Source: Eubacterium callanderi
GTDB lineage: Bacteria; Bacillota; Clostridia; Eubacteriales; Eubacteriaceae
Direction of reading: 5' to 3'
Length of the DNA stretch: 64,000 nucleotides
Assembly: GCF_900142645.1 (NCBI RefSeq)
Contig: NZ_FRBP01000005.1
Coordinates: 248,001-312,000, forward strand
In this document: one piece after another, positions 1 through 8,216 of the stretch
Numbering within the stretch: the first letter of the stretch is position 1
Layout: each line of letters begins with the position of its first letter
Position numbers and translations under genes: made by a program
The notes under the pieces: generated by a model
What the model saw: only the letters and a program-made list of their open reading frames with translations
What the model was told of the DNA's origin: nothing
Database searches by the model: none

Positions 1-1
1 C

Positions 2-877
2 CAGTATGTATACGGACTGTACGCCAATGGCAGCATTCATGTAAATGGGGGTACCACCTGGGTATCTGGAAATACCAATGACATTCTGGCAGAAACCGCC
101 ATCCAGGAAAGGGCGCTGCCGTCAACCGGTAAGACTTTGGAAAGAGCAGCAGCGGGAGAACACATTATCACAGTAGATGGCGGCAGTCTGAACGCAGTGC
201 ACAATACTGTTGCACCTGAACCGGTAGACGCTGCAGGAGCGCGGGCCTATAAAACCACACTGACTGTGGGAACAGCAGCCAATACAGGCAGCCTGGAGGG
301 TAAGGTAGGCGAAAAGACACTGAACCTCAAGGATGCGTTGACCGATGATGCTGCAAACCTGTACCTCTACCTTCCAGAGCCGGAAGGACAGAAAGCAGTG
401 ATTGCGACCACTGCGGCGTCTTATAGCGGTACTGTCAGGGAGTTGGAAGCTCAGAACAGGTTACGGACCTTTGGGGCAGTGCTGGTCTCGGATAAACCAG
501 AGCCAGTGGTGCATGTGACAGGTGTCAGGCTTGATAAGACCAGCGCTGAGCTGACTCAGGGAAAAAGCCTGACTTTGACAGCTGCCATCGAACCGGCCAA
601 TGCCACCAATAAAAAGATAAGCTGGAAATCCTCAGATTCTAAGATCGCCAAGGTAGACAATCAGGGTAAGGTCACAGGCATAGCCGTTGGAAAGGCCACC
701 ATTACTGTCACCACTGAGGATGGCGGAAAAACCGCCAGTGCGGTCATCACAGTGAAAAAGGCCGGCGGGGATGGTCCGCATACGGGTATTCTTTCCGAGC
801 AGACTTCTGTACCGGCAGCCTTGATTCTGCTGGCCGGTTTTACAGCGCTCACAGCTGTGGCAGCCCGGAGAAGATAG
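2..877 (+). CDS. Surface protein with Big_2 Ig-like domain, 3' part
   Basis: The frame is open from base 2, so the 5' end is outside the window; 291 codons are visible. Bases about 510-760 encode a bacterial Ig-like group 2 (Big_2) domain, recognisable by VRLDKTSAELTQG, ISWKSSDSKIAKVD and GKATITVTT. The C-terminus is a GPHTGI motif, a hydrophobic segment and a final Arg-rich tail, the layout of a wall- or membrane-anchored protein. The same tail type (PxTG[IL], TM, basic end) occurs in the proteins at 12381, 18637 and 20855. It probably belongs to the same surface-protein family cluster. A TTG at 137 could be taken for a start, but the frame continues upstream and no ribosome site precedes it. 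Confidence 0.8.
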   Translation, partial: QYVYGLYANGSIHVNGGTTWVSGNTNDILAETAIQERALPSTGKTLERAAAGEHIITVDGGSLNAVHNTVAPEPVDAAGARAYKTTLTVGTAANTGSLEGKVGEKTLNLKDALTDDAANLYLYLPEPEGQKAVIATTAASYSGTVRELEAQNRLRTFGAVLVSDKPEPVVHVTGVRLDKTSAELTQGKSLTLTAAIEPANATNKKISWKSSDSKIAKVDNQGKVTGIAVGKATITVTTEDGGKTASAVITVKKAGGDGPHTGILSEQTSVPAALILLAGFTALTAVAARRR

Positions 878-971
878 GAGGCGTCCGGATTTGTGAGTTG
901 TGTTTCTGAGGTGTTGCAGGTGCTAGCATTAATCTGAAAGAAACTAGAAGGGCAGGGGCTCCCAGAGCGCT

Positions 972-1008
972 GATTGGGGATCTTTTGTGGAACTTCATCA
1001 TGTATAAT
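972..1008 (+). promoter_or_regulatory. SARP-type direct-repeat promoter (site A) of surface operon
   Basis: TTTTGTGG at 983-990 ends 12 bp before TATAAT at 1003-1008. A degenerate copy (GATTGGGG) lies 11 bp upstream. There is no normal -35. It precedes the operon that starts at 1073. Confidence 0.65.
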
Positions 1009-1072
1009 CCTTTTAGAAATAAAATTTTAATTAAAGTGGAATATTCAATTTATTCCGGAAAAGGAGAGGAAA

Positions 1073-2356
1073 ATGAAGTGCTCAATTTTGAGACAGCAAG
1101 GTCTGAGGTGCCTGCTGGCAGTATTTTTGACAATGTTTATGCTCTGGGGGAGCAGCCCGGCTTTTGCTGCGGGCAATGAGCCCATGCCCAGCGTGCTGCC
1201 GCCGCAGTCGACCTATATTAATCTGAAAGCCTCCGGTGCGGTGGTAAATTACAGCGCGAACCCGGAAACCCTGGACAAAATGGTTTACGACAGCCTGGCC
1301 ATCAATGTCATGGATGAAAAAAGCCAGAAGATCAACAGCAGCCGGGAGGACATCGTACTCAGCTATAACCGGAGCCCGGGGAATCAGAAAGTAACAGTAA
1401 CCTATAAAGGCAATGAGAAATATGCCGAAAGCGAAGCAACCTCCATGATTAAGATTAACAGCCTGGAGGGCACGAGCGTTCTGTTGGTGGGCAGCGTGCC
1501 CTCGGTCAAGCTGTTTGCAGATAAGGCTGGCATGGACAGCGCGATTATCAAAGCGCTGGAGGTGCGGGTGGTAAACAGCCACGGAGAAAATATCAAGTAC
1601 AATACAGATGAGCTGGATCTCAGCTATAACCGCGATGAGGGTACACAGCTGGTTACAGTGAAGTACAAGGGGAATACCGAGTACGCAGCATCGGTGGCCG
1701 AGGCAAAGGTTACGGTGGAAAATCCTCAAAAGGTTACCATTACCCTGTCCAGAGAAACGCCGAAGGTTGCCTATCACGATGACAAGGCAGGAATGGATAA
1801 AGCCATAGCCGACGCGCTCAAGATTACCATTACTGACAATGCTAAAAAGAATGTCAGTTTTGCACTGAGTGAGCTACAGCTCAGCTATAACCATACAGCG
1901 GGAAAACAGGATGTCACTGTGAAATATCTGGGCAACAGCAACTACCAGCCCGCCACGGTCACCGCCAATGTCAAGATTATTGATGCCGCCCCCTGCGCAG
2001 TGGTGCTCACCCAGAACCCGCACAGCGTGCCCTATGATAAGAACAGTGCGAAGCTGGACACCGCAGTGCTGGAAAGCCTTAAGCTGAGCCTGGTGGACCA
2101 TAACAATCAACCCATCAAGTATAGAAGCGATGAGCTGAAACTCGACTACAATCATGCCGAGGGAGATCAGACGGTAAAGGTGAGCTTTGCCGGCAGCGAC
2201 GATTACCAGCCCTGCACAGCAGAGGCCACGGTGCATATCGGGCCGTCGGTTCAGACCATTTATACCTGGATGGGCATTGGGGCAGGTATTCTTGTACTGG
2301 CCATCGCTGCTATTGTGATTGTGGCGATTGTCCGCCATAGAAAAAAGTATTCATAA
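1073..2356 (+). CDS. Secreted surface protein with four 87-residue repeats
   Basis: 427 residues. A signal peptide covers about 1-33 (hydrophobic core, cleavage near AFA-AG) and a C-terminal membrane segment about 398-420 is followed by a basic tail. Between them are four tandem Ig-like beta units whose SYN/DYN asparagine falls at 99, 186, 273 and 360, an exact period of 87 residues. Each repeat has the core L-S-Y-N, then a VTVxYKG strand and an NxxY turn. A GGAGAGG ribosome site precedes the ATG. It is first in an operon with the genes at 2370, 2909, 3857 and 5761. No PxTG motif is present, so it is probably membrane-anchored. Function is unknown; binding or adhesion is an inference from architecture. 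A relic of the same repeat lies at 7996-8154. Confidence 0.8.
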   Translation: MKCSILRQQGLRCLLAVFLTMFMLWGSSPAFAAGNEPMPSVLPPQSTYINLKASGAVVNYSANPETLDKMVYDSLAINVMDEKSQKINSSREDIVLSYNRSPGNQKVTVTYKGNEKYAESEATSMIKINSLEGTSVLLVGSVPSVKLFADKAGMDSAIIKALEVRVVNSHGENIKYNTDELDLSYNRDEGTQLVTVKYKGNTEYAASVAEAKVTVENPQKVTITLSRETPKVAYHDDKAGMDKAIADALKITITDNAKKNVSFALSELQLSYNHTAGKQDVTVKYLGNSNYQPATVTANVKIIDAAPCAVVLTQNPHSVPYDKNSAKLDTAVLESLKLSLVDHNNQPIKYRSDELKLDYNHAEGDQTVKVSFAGSDDYQPCTAEATVHIGPSVQTIYTWMGIGAGILVLAIAAIVIVAIVRHRKKYS

Positions 2357-2369
2357 AGGAGGAAGCAAA

Positions 2370-2867
2370 ATGAAACGTAAAGCAGCGTTATGTTTAAGCG
2401 TTCTGGTATTTGCGGTGCTGGTGGTTACCGCCTGCTCAAATGCCGGACAGAAGCAGGAAGAAATTCCGAATCCCATGGTGCGTTATGATACAATCGATCA
2501 GATTGAGAAAAAAGTTGGGTATTCACCGGCGATTCTGCCGGCCTACTCTGGCTTTGAGTTAAAAGAGATGTATATTATCGGCGATGAGCTGGTGGATCTG
2601 AGATACCAGAAAACAGGTGGAGCGGAAGCGACAGTCCGCAGCCAGAAGAATGCCGGGGGTGACATCAGTGGTTATCAGCAGCTGACCTACAGCCCGGAAA
2701 CCTATAACGGCATTACCTATAACATGGCTGAAAACGCTGAAGGTAAGGATCTTATTGCGTATTTTACGAAGGGAGACATGACCTACTCCATGTCCGCGAT
2801 TGGGCTGGATAAGGATACCTTTAAGAGCGAATTTGCAGCAGTGATCGACACGGTTAATAATCAATAG
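2370..2867 (+). CDS. Secreted lipoprotein, unknown function
   Basis: 165 residues. The start at 2370 has AAAGGAGG just upstream; the same frame is open further 5' but has no ribosome site there. The N-terminus is a type II signal with lipobox VTAC, so Cys20 is the probable lipidation site. The mature part begins with a Gln/Glu-rich linker and continues as a compact domain of about 130 residues with alternating strands; I do not recognise a named family. It lies 13 bp after the repeat protein and before the deacetylase, so it is co-transcribed with cell-envelope functions and probably acts on the outer face of the membrane. Confidence 0.75.
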   Translation: MKRKAALCLSVLVFAVLVVTACSNAGQKQEEIPNPMVRYDTIDQIEKKVGYSPAILPAYSGFELKEMYIIGDELVDLRYQKTGGAEATVRSQKNAGGDISGYQQLTYSPETYNGITYNMAENAEGKDLIAYFTKGDMTYSMSAIGLDKDTFKSEFAAVIDTVNNQ

Positions 2868-2908
2868 AGGCCTTAAAAGGCCAAGACATCCAGGAAAGGA
2901 CAGATAGG

Positions 2909-3838
2909 ATGGGACAAGGACATTATTACAGAAGTAAAAGAAAAATTCATTTAAGACCGCAGTTTTTTATCATTTTGGCAGCAGTGGTGCTGGTCTGCGT
3001 CGCGGTGTCTTCTGTAGTGATCGGAAGACATAATACTGAAAAGGAAGCGACAGCCCAGTCTGAGCTCACCGATAAAATGTCCGGGTTCAGCAGCGGTTTT
3101 CAGGTGCCGTCTGCGGCCGGTGTAATGCAGATGGCGGTCAATGAGCAGAAAAAGGCTGGAGGGCCAAAGGTAGACGCTGAGCTGAGGGCAAAGATGGATG
3201 AAGTTAAGGCCAAGCTGGCAGCGGATGACACCGCTGATCTGAAGGTCGTCTTTTTCACTTTTGACGATGGACCCAGCGAGCATACAGGAGAGATATTGGA
3301 CCTGCTTAAAAAGTACAATATCAAGGCCACCTTCTTTACCAATGGTCGAGAGGGAAAAGTTATGGAGGAAGCCTACCAGCGTATTGTGAAGGAAGGGCAT
3401 ACGCTGGCCAACCATACCTGGAGCCATCAGTACAGCCTTTATAACAGCCCGGACGCCTTTTACGCCGATGTGGAAAAGCTGGATGCTTATCAGAAACAGG
3501 TCACAGGGCTCAAGCAGACCTCCCATTTGTTTCGTTTTCCGGGCGGTTCTGCAAATGCCAATACTACCTGTACTCAGGGAATTGTGAACCGGGGCTACAA
3601 CTATGTGGACTGGAACGTGGTGTGCGGCGACGGCACCAGCAACAGCCTGAGCGTGGATCAGCTGACGCAGAATTTTATCGACGGTGTCCATAAGCACAAT
3701 GTTTCAACCGTGCTCTGCCATGCCGAGCAGAAGGAAAATACCCGCAAGGCACTGGAAAAAACATTTAAAACCTTGCTGAAGGAAGGCTACACTTTTTTGC
3801 CCATGGAATACGACATGGAACTGCCAAGACAACTGTAG
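2909..3838 (+). CDS. Membrane-anchored polysaccharide deacetylase (NodB family)
   Basis: 309 residues. A single N-terminal membrane segment at about 17-40 anchors an extracellular domain, with a charged linker to about residue 110. The NodB homology domain follows. TFDDGP near residues 117-122 holds the catalytic base and metal-binding Asp, an HTWSH motif near 169-173 supplies two metal-binding His, and RFPGG near 210 is the substrate-groove Arg motif. Family members remove N-acetyl groups from peptidoglycan GlcNAc or related glycans, giving lysozyme resistance. Peptidoglycan is the likely substrate but is an inference. It is third in the surface operon, 41 bp after the lipoprotein, so wall modification is co-expressed with surface-protein display. 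Confidence 0.88.
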   Translation: MGQGHYYRSKRKIHLRPQFFIILAAVVLVCVAVSSVVIGRHNTEKEATAQSELTDKMSGFSSGFQVPSAAGVMQMAVNEQKKAGGPKVDAELRAKMDEVKAKLAADDTADLKVVFFTFDDGPSEHTGEILDLLKKYNIKATFFTNGREGKVMEEAYQRIVKEGHTLANHTWSHQYSLYNSPDAFYADVEKLDAYQKQVTGLKQTSHLFRFPGGSANANTTCTQGIVNRGYNYVDWNVVCGDGTSNSLSVDQLTQNFIDGVHKHNVSTVLCHAEQKENTRKALEKTFKTLLKEGYTFLPMEYDMELPRQL

Positions 3839-3856
3839 GAGAAGGGAGAAAAGAAA

Positions 3857-5731
3857 ATGAAACCCTGGAAGACTGGCAGGGGCGCCTTTATCAGAGAATC
3901 TCTGGCGCTCCTGCGTTTTAATTTTTGGACACTGGCGGTGTTTGAGCTGGTTTATAAATTAGGCGGTACCCTTGTGGTGCTGCCTCTGTTAAACTTTGGG
4001 CTGCGCAGGCTTCTGGCTTTTGAGGGCTTTCCTGTTATTTCGGGAGACAGTGTGGCAGCAGCGCTAAAAAATCCGTTAGTGCTCTTATCTGTTTTTATTT
4101 TGCTGCTGTTGCTGGCGTTCTACTGTCTTTTTGAGATCGCAGTGCTGGTTTTGTGTTTCCACGAGAGCAGGAACCGTCGGAAGGTACAGCTGATCCCTCT
4201 GGCGGCCGCCGCTTTCCGGCAGGCTGTCCGCATTTTTAACCCCAGAAACTATCTGGCAGTTCTGTTTTTCGTGCTTATTATGCCTGTGCTTCACATCGGT
4301 ATTTCCTCTGATCTGATCGCAGAGCTTTCGGTGCCAGGCTTTATTCTGGAGTACATCAAAGGCAATCCTGCTCTTTACGCGGCCTACATTGGACTGGGCG
4401 TTATCCTGCTGCTGGTCATGGCGCTGACCCTGTTCGCTTTTAACGTCTTTGCCGTGGAGGGCAAGAATTTTGTACCAGCCTGCCGGAAGAGTGTCCATCT
4501 TCTAAAAGGGTATTTCTTTAAAACCGTGGGCAGTTTTTTACTCTGGACGCTTTTGCTGCTGCTGGTCTTTGCTGGTATCGTGCTGTTTCTCGGGGCCCTG
4601 TCCCTGGTTTCAGGAACCGTCATTGGCACAATAACCGGGCGTCTCGCAGGTGGAGGAGGCCCATCTCTGGGGCTGATGATTCTCATCGGGGTTCTGGCTG
4701 TTTCGGTTTCGTCCTTTAACATTATTCAAACCTGTCTGGGAACCATGATGAATTATGCTTTTATATCACGGTTTTATGAAACCTACCGGGAAGAGAGAGG
4801 AGAGGAAAATACGCTGGTGTGCAGTGTGCCCGAAACAGCCTTTCCCTTTTTAAAGAAACGACAGCTCATGGTGCTGTCCCTGGTGATGGTGCTGGCTGCT
4901 GTAGGTGTTAAAACCGGACGCATTGTGACCGCCTTTGATGCAGATGATTTCGATACCCTGCTGCACGGTGCGCAGGTCAGTGGCCATCGGGGAAATTCTT
5001 CCGACGCGCCGGAAAACTCGCGGGCGGCGCTTGAAAAAGCCATTGAGCTTGGTGCGGATTATGTGGAAATCGATGTGGCTGAAACCAAGGATGGGGTGCT
5101 GGTCGTGTCTCATGACAATAACCTGAAGCGGACCACAGGCAGGAATGTCTATATTTGGCAGTCCACCTACGAGGAGATCAAAAATCTGGACATTGGCAGC
5201 TTTTTTTCTCCCGAATATAAGGATGAGCGGCTTATGACCCTGGATGAAGCCATAGAGATGTGCAAGGGCCGAATCCGTATGAACATTGAGCTTAAGCCTA
5301 CGCCCTATGACCAGGGTTTTGCCCGGAAGGCTGTGGACAGCATCAGCCGGCACGAGTTTGAGAGCCAGTGCTATCTGGCGTCCTTAAACTACGGAATCCT
5401 TGAGGAAGTAAAGGGTTTGACAACAGAAATCAAGACCCTGTATATTACGCCCATTGCCTATGGAGACATCGAAAATTTAAACGTGGATGCCTTTAGTATT
5501 GAGGAAACTTTTATCAATAAAGCGCTGGTGGAGCGCGTCCATCAAAAAAACAAGGATGTGCATGCCTGGACCGTCAACGATGCGGACAGCATGCAGAGAA
5601 TGATCGACTGCGGTGTAGACAACATCATTACTGATGATGTACGCACTGCCATGAGAGTGACGGATGAAAATCACCCTACCCGGGAGGAAATGCTGAACAA
5701 TACCATACAGCAGGTCATTTTCGGGCTGTAA
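3857..5731 (+). CDS. Glycerophosphodiester phosphodiesterase with N-terminal membrane domain
   Basis: 624 residues. About residues 1-330 form a multi-pass membrane domain of the GPDPase_memb type, with roughly seven hydrophobic segments. Residues about 370-605 are the GDPD TIM barrel: GHRGNSSDAPENS near 375 with the catalytic His and substrate Glu, EIDV with metal ligands, SHDNNLKRT with the second His, and NIELKP. Soluble GlpQ/UgpQ enzymes cleave glycerophosphodiesters to glycerol-3-phosphate and an alcohol; membrane-fused forms are common in Firmicutes and may act on lipid or teichoic-acid breakdown products. It starts 18 bp after the deacetylase within the surface operon, which favours an envelope substrate. 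Confidence 0.9.
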   Translation: MKPWKTGRGAFIRESLALLRFNFWTLAVFELVYKLGGTLVVLPLLNFGLRRLLAFEGFPVISGDSVAAALKNPLVLLSVFILLLLLAFYCLFEIAVLVLCFHESRNRRKVQLIPLAAAAFRQAVRIFNPRNYLAVLFFVLIMPVLHIGISSDLIAELSVPGFILEYIKGNPALYAAYIGLGVILLLVMALTLFAFNVFAVEGKNFVPACRKSVHLLKGYFFKTVGSFLLWTLLLLLVFAGIVLFLGALSLVSGTVIGTITGRLAGGGGPSLGLMILIGVLAVSVSSFNIIQTCLGTMMNYAFISRFYETYREERGEENTLVCSVPETAFPFLKKRQLMVLSLVMVLAAVGVKTGRIVTAFDADDFDTLLHGAQVSGHRGNSSDAPENSRAALEKAIELGADYVEIDVAETKDGVLVVSHDNNLKRTTGRNVYIWQSTYEEIKNLDIGSFFSPEYKDERLMTLDEAIEMCKGRIRMNIELKPTPYDQGFARKAVDSISRHEFESQCYLASLNYGILEEVKGLTTEIKTLYITPIAYGDIENLNVDAFSIEETFINKALVERVHQKNKDVHAWTVNDADSMQRMIDCGVDNIITDDVRTAMRVTDENHPTREEMLNNTIQQVIFGL

Positions 5732-5760
5732 AATAAAAAATGGCTGCGAGAGGTAGGCCA

Positions 5761-6336
5761 ATGAAAAGACATTACTTTATGGAAAAAATACCAGTATTGC
5801 TGACAGCATTAATGTTTTTATGGGGCATGCCCGCGGTATGGGCGGCGGATATGGATAACCCGGTAGAGACATCCGTCCGTGTCAGCGTTTGCCCCGGAAC
5901 AGCAGAACTTGGACAGGCCCTTTTTTTGAACGCGGAAATACGCGCCCAGTCCCTGGCAGTGGTAGAGAGCGGCCGTGTAGACTTTTACCTGATCGACGAT
6001 GACAGCGACACCGAAAGGCTTGTGGGGGTAGCCGCAGTACAGGAGAGTGTGGCAAAATCGAGTTTAAAACCGGGAAGCAGCTTTTATCCTGCCAGGGCAG
6101 GGACTTATACCCTTATCGCCCGATACCGGGCTGCAGAGGACGGTTACTCAGGCTCTGAGACAAGGATCGTCCTGAGCATGACCGATTCCAGTGCCGGGCC
6201 GGCAGGGTTGATTACTGGCGCTGCCCTGGCGGATGAGGGATCGGTCCTGCTGGCTGCGGGCATGCTTTTAGTGCTGGTGCTTTTGATAATCCTATGGCAC
6301 TGGTTTATACGCCAGGATAAGCTCGGTGCCCGCTAA
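5761..6336 (+). CDS. Small Ig-like membrane-anchored surface protein
   Basis: 191 residues from the ATG at 5761, which is preceded by AGAGGTAGG; an in-frame ATG at 5740 has no ribosome site. The signal peptide covers about 1-27 (cleavage near VWA-AD). A single Ig-like beta-sandwich occupies about 33-145, with an AGTYTLIARYRA strand near its end. A C-terminal membrane segment (about 165-185) and a short basic tail follow. This is the last gene of the five-gene surface operon and is followed by a terminator. No sorting motif is visible. Confidence 0.7.
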   Translation: MKRHYFMEKIPVLLTALMFLWGMPAVWAADMDNPVETSVRVSVCPGTAELGQALFLNAEIRAQSLAVVESGRVDFYLIDDDSDTERLVGVAAVQESVAKSSLKPGSSFYPARAGTYTLIARYRAAEDGYSGSETRIVLSMTDSSAGPAGLITGAALADEGSVLLAAGMLLVLVLLIILWHWFIRQDKLGAR

Positions 6337-6381
6337 AAAAATCCCGTGGCGTCGTTTTTGCGACTCCTGCGGGATTTTTCA
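6337..6381. terminator. Bidirectional terminator
   Basis: An imperfect stem (ATCCCG paired with CGGGAT plus inner pairs) is flanked by A-run and T-run. It lies between the end of the surface operon and the convergent RR1 gene and serves both strands. Confidence 0.7.
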
Positions 6382-7215
6382 ATTTTGTTTGATTTTTTCA
6401 TAGTTGCTTTGCTGGTGTAGAAAAGCGGTGGTAAGTTCTGCCCAGCTGTAGTTGCTCATATACTCCCCATGAAAGGTATTAATGGCGTCAATGTCTCCCT
6501 TTAAAAAACGGTAGTAATCGCAGTCCACCTTTTTGGTATCTAATGCCAGGTAGTTCCATTTTTTAATAAGGATGTCCTCCACTCCAGCACTTTCGAGGGC
6601 GCGTCTCAGGCTTGAGATAACATTTTGAGCGTGTTTTTTATTTCCGGTGGAGCCAGAGGAGTCCTCGAACAGAACCGCACAGATATTGGAAAGTGTAACA
6701 CCGTTGCCCTGGCGGTCCACCAGATAGGCCAGAAGCTCCTTGGCACGGCTGCGGGAAAAGCGTAGTGGCTGTTGATCTACAAAAACGTCAAAGGTGCCAA
6801 AGGTATGGATCTGTACCCGTTTCTGAGGCCCTTTGACCTTTTGGGGAATGTCCAGGTGGTCGAGCTCCTCCTGAATTAGCGCTTTGCTTACAGGCTTAAG
6901 GATATAGCCCTTGGCATGTAGTCGGTAAGCATCATAAGCGTAGTCGGAGTATCCAGTCACAAAGATAATGCGCACCTCTGGAAAAAGCTTTTTGATACTG
7001 ACAGCAACCTCCAGACCAGACATGGTGGACATGACAACATCCAGAAAGGCGAAATCCAACGACTGGTTTGATTCCTTATATAAATTTTGAGTAAATTCAA
7101 GAGCGCTTTCGGGCGTTATAAAACTATGAATTGTGGCATCGGGCAGGGCCTCTTTTAACGAAAAAATAAGGTTTTCAAGCGCTAGTCTTTCATCGTCAAT
7201 TGCTAATACATGCAT
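6379..7215 (-). CDS. RR1: response regulator with SARP/BTAD-type DNA-binding domain
   Basis: 278 residues from the ATG at 7215, with AAGGTG upstream; a GTG nine bases earlier sits inside the ribosome site, and the paralogues also begin MHxLAxDDE. Residues 1-115 are a receiver with Asp7-Asp8, phospho-acceptor Asp59 (FLDV) and Lys107 (KPV). Residues about 129-235 are a winged-helix domain of Trans_reg_C/SARP type (FGTFDVFVD, RAKELLAYLVDRQG, ALE-AGVEDILIKKWNY), followed by a partial activator tail with GEYMSNYSWAE. The family is a likely transcriptional activator. It is divergent from site B, and its own promoter carries the same repeat (site J), suggesting autoregulation. No partner kinase is adjacent. 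Confidence 0.88.
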   Translation of the reverse strand: MHVLAIDDERLALENLIFSLKEALPDATIHSFITPESALEFTQNLYKESNQSLDFAFLDVVMSTMSGLEVAVSIKKLFPEVRIIFVTGYSDYAYDAYRLHAKGYILKPVSKALIQEELDHLDIPQKVKGPQKRVQIHTFGTFDVFVDQQPLRFSRSRAKELLAYLVDRQGNGVTLSNICAVLFEDSSGSTGNKKHAQNVISSLRRALESAGVEDILIKKWNYLALDTKKVDCDYYRFLKGDIDAINTFHGEYMSNYSWAELTTAFLHQQSNYEKIKQN

Positions 7216-7246
7216 AAATTTCACCTTCTATCAATATGATAGTATT

Positions 7247-7283
7247 ATTTTACAGGATGAACAACAACAAAAGGACACCAAAA
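7247..7283 (-). promoter_or_regulatory. SARP-type direct-repeat promoter (site J) of RR1
   Basis: On the minus strand TTTTGGTG and TTTTGTTG are 11 bp apart, and the second ends 12 bp before TAAAAT. The 37-bp layout matches site A, and the -10 lies about 32 bp before the RR1 start. Confidence 0.7.
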
Positions 7284-7357
7284 GTATAGTAGAAGAGAGA
7301 AAAGTTCGGCATGTTTGTCTCACTGCAATATTTAAAAATTTTTTAAGAAAATTAGAT

Positions 7358-7394
7358 ATTTGTGGCGCTTTTGTGGAGCTTGCCTTGTTATAAT
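7358..7394 (+). promoter_or_regulatory. SARP-type direct-repeat promoter (site B), no intact gene downstream
   Basis: ATTTGTGG at 7358 and TTTTGTGG at 7369 are 11 bp apart; 12 bp later comes TATAAT at 7389-7394. Downstream there is only a non-coding stretch that ends at a terminator near 7734. Confidence 0.7.
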
Positions 7395-7734
7395 TAAAGT
7401 GATCAGAAGAAGCTGATTCAGCAAAGGTATGAGAACATAAAGGCTGCCTTTGCAATATCTGTTTCACGGCTGCTGCTGTCAGTCAGATAAGGCCTTCTAA
7501 ACAACCTCATCCATACAAAGGCTTTACGCATAAACTGCCTCCGGGAAATATGGGCCAGGAGGCTGGGCATCATCCTGCCCGTCATTTCTTCTATCCTCAA
7601 AGTAAAAAGAAATAAGGGCAGCAGCAGCCATCTGATAAAAATGAAATAATGGTCCCAGCATCCATATGAATCAACCATACTGAGAAAGTCCTATTCCCCT
7701 CTTTTTGTGAAAAATAGAAAAGAGGGGTTTTTAT
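7395..7734 (+). other. Short transcription unit without a convincing ORF: relic gene or ncRNA
   Basis: About 340 bp run from promoter site B to a perfect terminator. I find no plus-strand frame of useful length with a ribosome site. The unit is either an eroded surface-protein gene, like its neighbours at 7996 and 11957, or a regulated non-coding RNA. Frames of about 86 codons on the minus strand have no promoter or ribosome site and look fortuitous. Confidence 0.4.
7696..7734 (+). terminator. Intrinsic terminator
   Basis: A perfect 10-bp stem, CCCCTCTTTT (7696-7705) with AAAAGAGGGG (7718-7727), is followed by a T-run. It is plus-directed and ends the unit driven by site B. Confidence 0.85.
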
Positions 7735-7915
7735 ATCATAATTCAGACAGCTTTCCTCCAGTAAATGAAAATGAGCTTTGGATATGTGAACCCACCATTG
7801 TGGTATGTGTACTGAGCGATTCCGGATGACAGAGCTCATTATCTGGCCCAGATGCACCTGTGGCTATTTTTAAGCCGTATAGGCTAAGTAATAAAATTTC
7901 AAATAAAATGTTTAA

Positions 7916-7951
7916 GCTTGTGAGAATTTTGTGGTACTTGAGGTGTATAAT
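7916..7951 (+). promoter_or_regulatory. SARP-type direct-repeat promoter (site C)
   Basis: GCTTGTGA at 7916 and TTTTGTGG at 7927 are 11 bp apart; TATAAT at 7946-7951 follows after 11 bp, one less than at the other sites. It precedes the relic at 7996 and, further on, the membrane gene at 8217. Confidence 0.55.
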
Positions 7952-7995
7952 CGTTTTACAAGAAATAATTTGCTGCCTTTTAACGGACAGCAGCC

Positions 7996-8154
7996 GATAC
8001 TGTTCTCAGCTACAATCGAATCCCGGGCAGCTAAAAGGTTATTGTGACTTATAAAGGCAGCGATAACTACAACCAAAACAAGGCGACAGCCCTGATGTTT
8101 CTGGCCGTGGCTGACCAAAAACATCCCGGGAGTCTTTTCTTCAAAATACATTAG
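7996..8154 (+). pseudogene. Relic of an 87-residue surface-protein repeat
   Basis: This frame reads SYNRIPGS, stop, KVIVTYKGSDNY, NQNKAT. That is the repeat core of the protein at 1073 (SYNRSPGNQKVTVTYKGNEKY) with TAA at 8032 where CAA (Gln) is expected. No start codon with a ribosome site remains, and the frame ends at 8154. It is most easily read as the 3' stub of a deleted surface-protein gene under promoter C. Confidence 0.65.
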
Positions 8155-8216
8155 ATCAGGTCATTTTTGCCTGCAATAAGCAAAAGATAAATAAACCCGT
8201 CTGGAAAGGATGAGAA

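Noticed and set aside
7418-7857. Two minus-strand frames of about 86 codons
   Set aside because: They overlap each other, lack ribosome sites and match no family; likely fortuitous in relic DNA.
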